Shown piece after piece: positions 55,514 to 63,039 of a stretch of DNA of 64,000 nucleotides. The notes beneath the pieces are model-generated. The model was not told where the DNA came from. It saw nothing but the letters and a program-made list of their open reading frames with translations, and searched no databases. The position numbers and the translations under genes are program-made. This DNA comes from an uncultured Oscillospiraceae bacterium (GTDB taxonomy: Bacteria > Bacillota > Clostridia > Oscillospirales > Oscillospiraceae), in the NCBI GenBank assembly GCA_944385415.1, contig CALWXC010000039.1, positions 1-64,000 of the forward strand, in the 5' to 3' direction. Within the stretch, counting starts at the first letter, position 1; each line of letters starts with the position of its first letter.

Positions 55514-56580
55514 TTATCGCTCTCCACTGCATTTTTGCATCAACCTAACAGCCGCCAGTCGGTGGAAGACCACCGCTAATATCAAACCAAACGTCACTCC
55601 TAAAAGAGTATCTACAATGCGCAGAATTACAGCACCCTGGAGGCCATAAATTCCGGTTGCCAGCATCAGGGCGCCAAAACAGTTCATAGCTGTCTTATAT
55701 CGATAGTCCACGCAGAAACCCAGGCACAGGCCGCCCAACGGGCCCATTAGTGAATGAAACGCATCAGGTGTCACCAGATACAGCACCAGAAAGGCACAGG
55801 AACCGGCTACCGCCCCGACAAGACGCTGCCAGAAACGGGTTATTGCACTGCCGGAATACGGATATTCTGACAACAGTGATGCACAGGCAAAGCCCATCCA
55901 CATAAACCGCTCCACATGGAACACCTGCCCAACTGTCAGCACCAAACTGACCCCCAGGGCCATACGTAGCTGCCACAAGTTGACCGGCGCGGAAAGATCA
56001 AAGTTCCGGATTACATGGGAAAAACGTGTTGTTTTGTGTTGATGCCGGTGTTTAACAAAGAGAATCGCACCGCAGATCAAATAGCCTACCAATGCCAACA
56101 GCCCACGGCGCAGCAGCGCCTCTCCAACCACTGGATTTCCTGTCAGATAGATGTAAGCAAAGCTATACAGGCCGCCGTTCCCCATTTCCGGCCGCTGGGT
56201 AGTCAAATACAGCAGAACAAAAAAGCTGCAAAGTGCATTGGGACCAGCAAAAGCGGCGGTAGCACCGTCGCTGCCGTAGGGGCCAGCACCAGAATGGTCA
56301 GCACAGCTGCCAGTGCCACAAGGGAATCACCAATGCAGTATTCAAAATTAACAAACCGAATGCCCAACATCATACAAAACAAAGCCACGGCCAGTGGCGT
56401 GTTATCGGCACCGAATACCTTGGACAGCAGACTGATAAATACGATGGCAAATGCAACGATTAGAACCGAGCGCGTCGCCATGGCAAGCCAATAATACCGC
56501 TTTTCCCGTTTGGTGTCACAGGCGTCGATTTTTCGTTTCAGAATGGCTGGGTCCAGCTGCAACGCATCATAAAATCTCAT
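55514..56580 (-). pseudogene. FUSC family exporter gene with a one-base frameshift
   Basis: The N-terminal part (56580 down to about 56220, MRFYDALQLDPAILKRKIDAC...) and the rest (from 56206, TTQRPEMGNGGLYSFAYIYLTGNP...) lie in different frames. The shift is at a run of six A (56219-56224; T on the coding strand); one more base would fuse them into a normal FUSC protein of about 355 residues with two sets of membrane helices. FUSC proteins export aromatic acids or similar small acids. Either the gene is newly inactivated, phase-variable, or this is a sequencing error at a homopolymer. It is controlled by the MarR gene that overlaps its start by 14 bases. Confidence 0.85.
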
Positions 56581-57007
56581 GGTCCTGCCCCCTCCCTTTC
56601 TCAATGTGTTCAGCCAACCGGTCTGCATAATACACGAACGCCTCAAAATCTTCTTTGGAAGCACGCCAAAGGTCATAAAAGGGCTGCAAAATGCTTTCAT
56701 ACCCCTGTTTCAATTCAGCAAGTCCCGTTTCCGTCATAAATAGCTGATAGCTGCGCTCATCTGATGTCTGCCGTTGCTTACGGATACAGTTTTTTTCATA
56801 GAGCGATTTCAAGCAGCGGCTTACCGCCTCTTTTTTCATACCGCTACCCTGGCTGAGCAATACAGGCGTATTTTCTTCCGGCTTCAAATACAAGTGTGCC
56901 AGTAGTTCACACTCGCTGGCTGTCAATGCGGACTTACGAACGGGCATCAGGCAGCGCATGATTTTTTGCATCTGCTGTTGGTGGTGCATCATATCTGTCC
57001 ATTCCAT
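56567..57007 (-). CDS. MarR family transcriptional regulator
   Basis: This 146-residue protein has the MarR layout: N-terminal dimer helices, a winged helix (TASECELLAHLYLKPEENTPVLLSQGSGMKKEAVSRCLKSLYEKNCIRKQRQTSDERSYQL, about 29-88) and C-terminal helices. It likely represses itself and the FUSC exporter, being released by an aromatic compound. The ATG at 57007 or GTG at 57016 may start it; neither has a strong ribosome-binding site. A perfect 18-bp palindrome covers its promoter. Confidence 0.9.
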   Translation of the reverse strand: MEWTDMMHHQQQMQKIMRCLMPVRKSALTASECELLAHLYLKPEENTPVLLSQGSGMKKEAVSRCLKSLYEKNCIRKQRQTSDERSYQLFMTETGLAELKQGYESILQPFYDLWRASKEDFEAFVYYADRLAEHIEKGRGQDHEIL

Positions 57008-57019
57008 GGGAATCACGGT

Positions 57020-57074
57020 CTTTCGTTATATAATTAAATTTGTTAATTATATAACGAAAGTCAGACTATGTCAA
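57020..57074 (-). promoter_or_regulatory. Consensus promoter with large MarR palindrome
   Basis: Minus-strand TTGACA (57069-57074) and TATAAT (57046-57051) are 17 bases apart, a perfect consensus. A perfect inverted repeat with 18-bp arms (57020-57037 and 57043-57060, loop ATTTG) overlaps the -10 box and start point, an ideal operator for autorepression. Confidence 0.88.
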
Positions 57075-57155
57075 GCATCTTACCATAGACAGGACTACCA
57101 TTTATCAGATGCACCGGATATTCAGCTCGCGCATATCCTGGAAATTCTTCTGCGA

Positions 57156-57190
57156 TAAAAAGGGACAGGCGAACCGCCTGTCCCCTTTTT
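57156..57190. terminator. Terminator of the UDP-ManNAc dehydrogenase gene
   Basis: Arms near 57157-57171 and 57175-57190 (AAAAGGGACAGGCG with CGCCTGTCCCCTTTT, one bulged base) with T-runs on both sides. Confidence 0.8.
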
Positions 57191-57206
57191 GCAATTTACT
57201 CCGGAT

Positions 57207-58406
57207 TCAACGCATCAGACCGACACAGTCGTAATACGGCTTGGTAGCAATCAAATCCTTCTTTTCTTTAAATTCGTTATGAGCCAAGGTGATGACAGCA
57301 TAGTCACACTGCGCCATAGCATCCTCCAGAGAGTGGTTGGCAAAGCCGGCCACCTCATGTGAAATATAGGGCTCACAGGCCAGCACCTCATAGCCCCGCT
57401 GCTGCAGAATATTGGCAAACTCCACAGAGGGGCTCTCTCTGATATCGTCAATGTTGGCCTTAAAGCTCATACCCAGCACGGCAACTTTGGCGCCGGGAGC
57501 CACATCCTTTTCAATGCGGTCGGCAACCCAGGCAGGCTTACCATCGTTGATCACACGGGCTTCATAGATCAGCGGTGTGATATCCTCAAACTTCTCATGA
57601 ATAAACCATGGGTCCACAGCAATACAGTGGCCGCCGACACCGACGCCGGGGGTGTGTACGTTGACACGGGGATGGCAGTTGGCCAGCTGAATCAGGTTGA
57701 ATACATCGATACCCAGCCGATCACAAACCTTGCTCAGCTCGTTTGCATAGGCAATGTTGATATCCCGGAAGGTGTTTTCCGTCAGCTTGCACATTTCCGC
57801 GGTCAGATCATCGGTGGTGCGTATGGTGCCTTTGGTGACAACCGGCGTATAGATTTCCTTGGCGTATTCTGCCGATTCAGGACGGTTGGAGCCAATAATA
57901 CGGTCGTTTTCCCGCAGCTCAATGAGCATTCTGCCGGGAATGATGCGTTCCGGACAGTGGGCCGTCATAAAATTTTCAGCGGGAATGCCACTGACTTCGG
58001 AGACAATCGACTCCACCAGTCGGGTGGAATACGGAGGCGAGGTGGACTCTAACACACACAAGCCGCCGGGACGGATGACCTGTCCGACGCTGCGGGCGGC
58101 CGATTCCACATACTTCATATCCGAAACCCGCTTCCCTTCCGGCGTATCCCGGTGGGGGGTCTGCACGGCGATGATAAACACATCGGCAGGTTCGGGCTTG
58201 GCCGTAAAGTGCAGGCGGCCGGTAGCCATAGCCTGGTCCATAGCCTCCTGCAGACCCGGTTCTACAATATGGATCTTTCCCTCGTTGAGGGTCTTGACCA
58301 CACTCTCCTGAATGTCAAAGCCGCAAACTTCATAGCCGGCCAGTGTAAATGTAATGGCTGTGGGCAGACCGATATAGCCGCAACCCATGATCTCAATTTT
58401 TTTCAT
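57207..58406 (-). CDS. wecC: UDP-N-acetyl-D-mannosamine dehydrogenase (WecC-like nucleotide sugar dehydrogenase)
   Basis: This 399-residue enzyme oxidises UDP-ManNAc to the uronic acid with two NAD. It has the NAD motif GCGYIGLPTA (about 8-17), the UDPGP_MGDH middle and the catalytic Cys in GVGVGGHCIAVDPWF (about 255-269), and GMSFKANIDDIRESPS near the end. It would supply ManNAcA for a surface polysaccharide. No other glycan gene adjoins it. Specificity is inferred from similarity to WecC rather than UDP-glucose dehydrogenase. Confidence 0.88.
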   Translation of the reverse strand: MKKIEIMGCGYIGLPTAITFTLAGYEVCGFDIQESVVKTLNEGKIHIVEPGLQEAMDQAMATGRLHFTAKPEPADVFIIAVQTPHRDTPEGKRVSDMKYVESAARSVGQVIRPGGLCVLESTSPPYSTRLVESIVSEVSGIPAENFMTAHCPERIIPGRMLIELRENDRIIGSNRPESAEYAKEIYTPVVTKGTIRTTDDLTAEMCKLTENTFRDINIAYANELSKVCDRLGIDVFNLIQLANCHPRVNVHTPGVGVGGHCIAVDPWFIHEKFEDITPLIYEARVINDGKPAWVADRIEKDVAPGAKVAVLGMSFKANIDDIRESPSVEFANILQQRGYEVLACEPYISHEVAGFANHSLEDAMAQCDYAVITLAHNEFKEKKDLIATKPYYDCVGLMR

Positions 58407-58459
58407 TTGTTACGCCCTTTCAGACTAAGGATCGGCAAAATACGATCCAGAATATAGCC

Positions 58460-58488
58460 ATTATATCACATCAGACACACGCAAGCAA
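58460..58488 (-). promoter_or_regulatory. Promoter of the wecC-like gene
   Basis: Minus-strand TTGCTT (58483-58488) and TATAAT (58460-58465) are 17 bases apart. The -35 box lies in the last codons of metK. Confidence 0.65.
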
Positions 58489-59628
58489 TTCTTCTTTGCG
58501 ATTTGTTTTCTCCCAGGGCAGATCCAGGTCCAGACGGCCGAAGTGGCCATAGGCAGCAGTCTGCTGGTAGATGGGACGGCGCAGGTCCAGTGCCTTGATG
58601 ATGGCGGCGGGGCGCAGGTCAAAGCAGCGGCGGACGATTTCGCCCAACTGCAAATCGCTGACCTTGCCGGTACCGTAAGTATCCACCAGGACCGACACGG
58701 GCTGGGCCACGCCGATGGCATAGGCCAGCTCAATCTGGCACTTTTTGGCCAGACCGGCTGCAACGATATTCTTTGCGATATACCGCGCCATATACGCGGC
58801 GCTGCGGTCCACCTTGGTGGGGTCCTTGCCAGAGAAGGCGCCGCCGCCATGGGCAGCGTAGCCGCCATAGGTATCAACGATGATCTTCCGGCCAGTCAAA
58901 CCGCTGTCGCCCACGGGGCCGCCGATGACAAACCGGCCGGTGGGATTGACGTAGAATTTGGTTTCTCCATCAATGAGTTCGGTGGGAAGCGTGGGTTTGA
59001 TGACCTGCTCGATGACTGCTTCCCGCAGATCACCGATGGCGATATCCGGGCTGTGCTGGGTGGAAACAACCACAGTGTCAATGCGCTCCACGCTGCCGTC
59101 CTCACCGTACTGGACAGATACCTGGCTCTTACCGTCGGGGCGCAGCCAATTGAGATGGCCGGACTTGCGCTCGTCGGTGAGCTTCTTGGACAGCTTGTGG
59201 GCCAGAGAAATGGGAGCGGGCATCAGCTCGGGCGTTTCATCACAGGCATAACCGAACATCATACCCTGGTCACCAGCGCCGATCTCAGCGGCGTCATCAT
59301 AAGAGCTGTTGACACCCATGGCGATGTCGCCGGACTGCTCATCGATGGCCGTCAAAATGGCGCAGGTCTTATAGTCAAAGCCACAGGTTTCGTCATATCC
59401 AATTTTCTCGATAGTCTGGCGGGCCACATGGGGGATATCCACATAGCAATTGGTGGAAATCTCACCCATCACCAGTACCATACCGGTGGTGGTGGCACAC
59501 TCACAGGCCACGCGAGCCATGGGGTCCTGGGCCAGAATGGCGTCCAAAACGCCGTCGGAAATCTGGTCACAAACTTTGTCGGGATGTCCTTCAGTGACAG
59601 ACTCGGAAGTAAAGATTCTCTTTGCCAT
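58471..59628 (-). CDS. metK: S-adenosylmethionine synthetase
   Basis: This 385-residue enzyme makes SAM from methionine and ATP. It has [17 protein letters not shown] (about 14-30), [12 protein letters not shown] (about 116-127) and [19 protein letters not shown] (about 258-276), the standard MetK motifs. It is controlled by an S-box leader and is preceded by ahcY, so the two steps of the methyl cycle sit side by side. Confidence 0.97.
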   Translation of the reverse strand: MAKRIFTSESVTEGHPDKVCDQISDGVLDAILAQDPMARVACECATTTGMVLVMGEISTNCYVDIPHVARQTIEKIGYDETCGFDYKTCAILTAIDEQSGDIAMGVNSSYDDAAEIGAGDQGMMFGYACDETPELMPAPISLAHKLSKKLTDERKSGHLNWLRPDGKSQVSVQYGEDGSVERIDTVVVSTQHSPDIAIGDLREAVIEQVIKPTLPTELIDGETKFYVNPTGRFVIGGPVGDSGLTGRKIIVDTYGGYAAHGGGAFSGKDPTKVDRSAAYMARYIAKNIVAAGLAKKCQIELAYAIGVAQPVSVLVDTYGTGKVSDLQLGEIVRRCFDLRPAAIIKALDLRRPIYQQTAAYGHFGRLDLDLPWEKTNRKEELLACV

Positions 59629-59663
59629 AGTAAATCGATCCTTTCTGATGGGGAGTGACGAAA

Positions 59664-59798
59664 AAGCACGCTCCGACAGGCGAAGCGTGCTGAGTAGTCT
59701 ATTTCCTCATCTTTCGATTCGCACCGCCGGATTTGGCACCTTACAAAAAGCAGGTTGCCGGACTTCATCGGGCCGTTCCCTCCGTCACTCTTGATAAG
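59664..59798 (-). promoter_or_regulatory. SAM-I (S-box) riboswitch of metK
   Basis: The leader on the minus strand begins CTTATCAAGAG (P1 5' side, 59793-59798 region) and contains GGAGGGA, GGCCCGATGAAGTCCGGCAACC and GGTGCCAAATCC, the conserved SAM-I core, and closes with GATGAG (59706-59711) as the P1 3' side. An 11-bp terminator stem (59665-59675 with 59681-59691) with a TTTT tail follows. SAM binding would favour the terminator and switch metK off. Confidence 0.95.
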
Positions 59799-59818
59799 TG
59801 TTGTTCAATTATGTCGTT

Positions 59819-59847
59819 ATTATAGAGATAGAACCGGAACCTGTCAA
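59819..59847 (-). promoter_or_regulatory. Promoter of the metK S-box leader
   Basis: Minus-strand TTGACA (59842-59847) and TATAAT (59819-59824) are 17 bases apart, a perfect consensus promoter ending just upstream of the aptamer. A 10-bp palindrome at 59851-59872 touches the ahcY stop codon. Confidence 0.9.
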
Positions 59848-59871
59848 GTGATTTTCTGAATTTTCAGAAAA

Positions 59872-61116
59872 TTACACTTCCCAGCCGCTCATATACGCTT
59901 CCTGCTCGGGTGTCAGCGTATCAATTTTCAGACCGTTGCCCTCCAATTTCAGCAGAGATACGGCGTCATCGATGGCTTTGGGCACTTCATGGACGTTCTT
60001 CTCCAGCTTAGCGCCGTTGTGGAGCATATACTCCAGGGACAGAGACTGGATGGCAAAGCTGGTATCCATGATCTCCGCCGGATGCCCATTGCCGGAGGCC
60101 AGATTGACGAGACGGCCCTCTGCCAGCAGATTCAGAGTGCGGCCGTCGGCCAACTCATAGCCCATAATCTCATTGCGGCGGGGATAGACGCGGACAGCCA
60201 GCGCCGCCAGATCGTCGCCGTTGACCTCCACATTGAAGTGGCCCGCGTTGGAGAGGAACGCATTGTCCTTCATCTTCTCCATGTGACGGCGAACAATAAC
60301 GTCCTTGCAGCCGGTGGTGGTCACAAAGATATCACCTTCCGATGCGGCGTCGTCCATTGGCATCACGCGGCAACCGTCCATGGTGGCCTCTAGCGCCTTG
60401 ATGGGGTCAATTTCCGTTACAATGACGTTGGCCCCCATACCTTTGGCCCGCATGGCCACGCCTCGGCCACAGTAGCCGTAACCGGCCACAACCACGGTCT
60501 TACCGGCCACCAGCAGATTCGTGGTGTGCATGATGGCGTCCCACACGGACTGACCAGTGCCGTACTTATTGTCGTAATAATGTTTGCACTTGGCATCGTT
60601 GACATTCATCATGGGGAACGGCAGCTTTCCAGCGGCGGCTCTGGCCTTGAGACGGTGGATACCGGTGGTGGTCTCCTCACAGCCGCCGATGATATTTTCA
60701 CCCAATTCAGCACATTTGCCGCTGAGCAGGTCTAAAAGGTCACCGCCGTCGTCAATAATCAGATGAGGACGGCAGGAAAGCGCGGCAATGAGATGGGATT
60801 CATACTCTTCCGGAGTAGCGCCGTGCCAGCAATAGACATTGACGCCCATGGAAGCCAAACCGGCAGCCACATCGTCCTGAGTGGACAGCGGGTTGCAGCC
60901 GGTGGCATGGACTTCCGCACCGCCAGCAGCCAGACACAGGGCCAGATACGCGGTTTTGGCTTCCATATGGATGGACATGGTGATCTTTTTGCCAGCAAAA
61001 GGTTTCTCCTTTTCAAACCGGGCGCGAATGGCGGACAGGGCCGGCATAAAATCCTGGACCCAGGCGATTTTCATACGGCCATACTCGGCCAGGGACATAT
61101 CTCTGACAATACTCAT
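59872..61116 (-). CDS. ahcY: Adenosylhomocysteinase
   Basis: This 414-residue NAD-dependent enzyme splits S-adenosylhomocysteine to adenosine and homocysteine, recycling the product of methyl transfer. It shows EAKTAYLALCLAAGGAEVHATGCNPLSTQDD (about 53-83), ETTTGIHRL, NVNDAKCKHYYDNKYGTGQS and the NAD motif GYGYCGRGVA (about 218-227). It lacks the long insertion of some plant and archaeal forms, as in other clostridia. It is upstream of metK in the same direction but each has its own promoter. Confidence 0.96.
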   Translation of the reverse strand: MSIVRDMSLAEYGRMKIAWVQDFMPALSAIRARFEKEKPFAGKKITMSIHMEAKTAYLALCLAAGGAEVHATGCNPLSTQDDVAAGLASMGVNVYCWHGATPEEYESHLIAALSCRPHLIIDDGGDLLDLLSGKCAELGENIIGGCEETTTGIHRLKARAAAGKLPFPMMNVNDAKCKHYYDNKYGTGQSVWDAIMHTTNLLVAGKTVVVAGYGYCGRGVAMRAKGMGANVIVTEIDPIKALEATMDGCRVMPMDDAASEGDIFVTTTGCKDVIVRRHMEKMKDNAFLSNAGHFNVEVNGDDLAALAVRVYPRRNEIMGYELADGRTLNLLAEGRLVNLASGNGHPAEIMDTSFAIQSLSLEYMLHNGAKLEKNVHEVPKAIDDAVSLLKLEGNGLKIDTLTPEQEAYMSGWEV

Positions 61117-61145
61117 GGGATGGCTCCTTTACAATGTTTTTTTCT

Positions 61146-61174
61146 ATCATAGCAAATCTTACATTCAATTACAA
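61146..61174 (-). promoter_or_regulatory. Promoter of ahcY
   Basis: Minus-strand TTGTAA (61169-61174) and TATGAT (61146-61151) are 17 bases apart. Confidence 0.7.
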
Positions 61175-61212
61175 TCATTCCATGAAAAATTGGAGAATTC
61201 ACAATTCGTCTA

Positions 61213-61241
61213 TGGACACTGCCGTTTTTTTCCGATACAAT
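61213..61241 (+). promoter_or_regulatory. Promoter of the rhomboid-like gene
   Basis: TGGACA (61213-61218) and TACAAT (61236-61241) are 17 bases apart. Confidence 0.65.
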
Positions 61242-61272
61242 AAATTGAATTACCGAAAGGGAGGCAATCTGC

Positions 61273-62133
61273 TTGAAAAAGCTGCAACGTTCCATCACCC
61301 GCTTTTTTTTCAACAATCGAAACCGAGGCATCCCCAATCTGATGCTCTATATCGGTCTGGGCAATCTTCTGGTCTATATCTTCAGCCTGGCAGACCCTAG
61401 TGGCGCTCTGACCTATGCACTCTCATTCAGCAAGAGCAAGATTTTTGACGGGCAAATCTGGCGGCTGTTTTCCTACATTTTTATTCCCGATGTGGGGGGC
61501 AACGCCCTGATGCAGCCGTTGTTTTTGGCCATCATGTTCTTCTTCTACTTCCAGATCGGCCGGATTCTGGAGGCCCGCTGGGGCGTTATGAAGTTCAACT
61601 GTTACTATCTATGCGGCGTTGTTTTTATGGATATTGCCGCGCTGATTCTGGGTGTATCGGCTACCGCTTATTATCTGAATCTTTCTTTGATTCTCGCCTT
61701 TGCCACCATGTGCCCGGAAGATCGGGTATTGCTGTTTTACGTTATCCCCTTTAAAATGAAGTGGCTGGCTTGGTTCTATTTGGGTTCGGTAGTCCTGAGT
61801 TTCTTTACATTGGCGTTTCCTTACTGCCTGTTCCCAGTAGTTGCCCTGCTCAACTACTTCCTGTTTTTCGGCAAAGAGGTTCAAAACGTTCTGCCCCGCA
61901 TGGGCTCTTACCACCGCAGCTATACGTCGTCTCGGCAAACTGCGGCTCCCAATCCCCAATGGGCCGACCGTTACCGCGGCAAAGATGGTCAAAAGCCGTA
62001 CCGTCATAAGTGCACCGTCTGCGGCCGTACCGACGCCGACTATCCCGATTTGGAATTTCGGTATTGCAGCCGCTGCAAGGGATACTATTGCTATTGCAGT
62101 GACCACATCAATAATCACGCACACATTCAGTAA
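61273..62133 (+). CDS. Rhomboid-like membrane protein with C-terminal zinc ribbon
   Basis: This 286-residue protein has six or so membrane helices (about 22-42, 80-110, 112-133, 135-150, 160-185, 186-198) with a rhomboid-type WRLFSYIFIP and LEARWGVMKFNCYYLCG. The catalytic Ser (GxSG) and its partner His of active rhomboids are not seen, so it is probably an inactive relative. After residue 250 a cytoplasmic tail holds CTVCGRTDADYPDLEFRYCSRCKGYYCYCSDH, a zinc-ribbon-like cluster of Cys and His. The start is TTG at 61273 with GGGAGG upstream. Function unknown. Confidence 0.8.
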   Translation: MKKLQRSITRFFFNNRNRGIPNLMLYIGLGNLLVYIFSLADPSGALTYALSFSKSKIFDGQIWRLFSYIFIPDVGGNALMQPLFLAIMFFFYFQIGRILEARWGVMKFNCYYLCGVVFMDIAALILGVSATAYYLNLSLILAFATMCPEDRVLLFYVIPFKMKWLAWFYLGSVVLSFFTLAFPYCLFPVVALLNYFLFFGKEVQNVLPRMGSYHRSYTSSRQTAAPNPQWADRYRGKDGQKPYRHKCTVCGRTDADYPDLEFRYCSRCKGYYCYCSDHINNHAHIQ

Positions 62134-62141
62134 ATCCTGTC

Positions 62142-62180
62142 ACGGCGTTTCCCAAAGAATGGGGGAAACGCCGTTTTTCT
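62142..62180 (+). terminator. Terminator after the rhomboid-like gene
   Basis: A 12-bp stem ACGGCGTTTCCC/GGGAAACGCCGT (62142-62153 with 62163-62174) followed by TTTTTCTCTT. Confidence 0.9.
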
Positions 62181-62181
62181 C

Positions 62182-62210
62182 TTGTCAATGCTGGGAGAAT
62201 ATACTAAAAT
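62182..62210 (+). promoter_or_regulatory. Promoter of the SRAP gene
   Basis: TTGTCA (62182-62187) and TAAAAT (62205-62210) are 17 bases apart. No GAAC-N4-GTTC LexA site is visible here. Confidence 0.65.
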
Positions 62211-62247
62211 AAAGAAAAGAAGTATTTTCTATGAGGGGGTATTCCCA

Positions 62248-62832
62248 ATGTGCGGACGCTTTCAGTTTTCCGTAAACCAGTGCCCGGCTTTGCAGCCCAT
62301 CCGCAGCAGGCTGGCCCAGCAGCAGGCACTCCCCTGCTGGCCCGATGATCAGATTGCACCATCAGACCGAGCGCCGGTGCTGGTGGCTGGTGCGGCGGAG
62401 CCGACGCCGGCGCTGATGACCTGGGGATTCCCTTGGCCGGGGCGTCAACCTGTGATTCATGCCCGGGCGGAAACATTGCTGGAACGGCCCATGTTCCGGG
62501 ATGCCGCCGTACAGCGGCGCTGTATTGTACCGGCGTCTGCATTCTATGAGCGGGATCATGCCCGTCAACAGTTCCGTTTTTCCATGCAAGACCGCCAACC
62601 GCTGTATATGGCGGCAGTCTGGGACAAGCGGAGCGGTATGGACTGTTTCTGCATTATTACTACTGAGGCTAATGACTCTGTCCGCCCCACCCATGGCCGT
62701 ATGCCTTTGCTGCTTCCACCGGACCGGTTGGCGTTGTGGCTGCTGGACAGCGCTTCTGTGCCGGCACTACTCCACGCCACGCAGCCTTCCCTGGAAAGTA
62801 CGCGGGCCGATGGGCAGCTACAGTTGTGGTAA
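62248..62832 (+). CDS. SOS response-associated peptidase (SRAP, YedK/HMCES family)
   Basis: This 194-residue protein starts MCGRF, exposing Cys2, which forms a thiazolidine cross-link with abasic sites in single-stranded DNA. Further family marks are HARAETLLERPMFRDA (about 71-86), RRCIVPASAFYE (catalytic Glu) and RPTHGRMPLLLP (active His). It protects abasic sites at stalled forks. GAGGGGG precedes the ATG at 62248, the only start giving Cys at position 2. Confidence 0.93.
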   Translation: MCGRFQFSVNQCPALQPIRSRLAQQQALPCWPDDQIAPSDRAPVLVAGAAEPTPALMTWGFPWPGRQPVIHARAETLLERPMFRDAAVQRRCIVPASAFYERDHARQQFRFSMQDRQPLYMAAVWDKRSGMDCFCIITTEANDSVRPTHGRMPLLLPPDRLALWLLDSASVPALLHATQPSLESTRADGQLQLW

Positions 62833-63039
62833 AAAACGTTTAAAATTTGTTATTGATCCGTTCATGATCTGTTCATGGCCTGGCGGTAAGATAAACTTGT
62901 CCAAAAGGACAGCGGCAATCAGGACATTGGCCGAATGGTCTGGTCGCCAAATGCTTTTTCATTTTCAACCTCCCTTTCTCTTTTCTTTTTTCACAACCGG
63001 CAGACCGCCCGCTCTCACAAGAGAGCGGGCGGTTCCCTT
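62833..63039. other. Spacer between SRAP and addA genes with convergent terminator
   Basis: No gene seen. A 13-bp perfect stem ACCGCCCGCTCTC/GAGAGCGGGCGGT (63004-63016 with 63021-63033), followed by TCCCTTTT, is a terminator for SRAP. The preceding part is T-rich without other clear signals. Confidence 0.7.
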
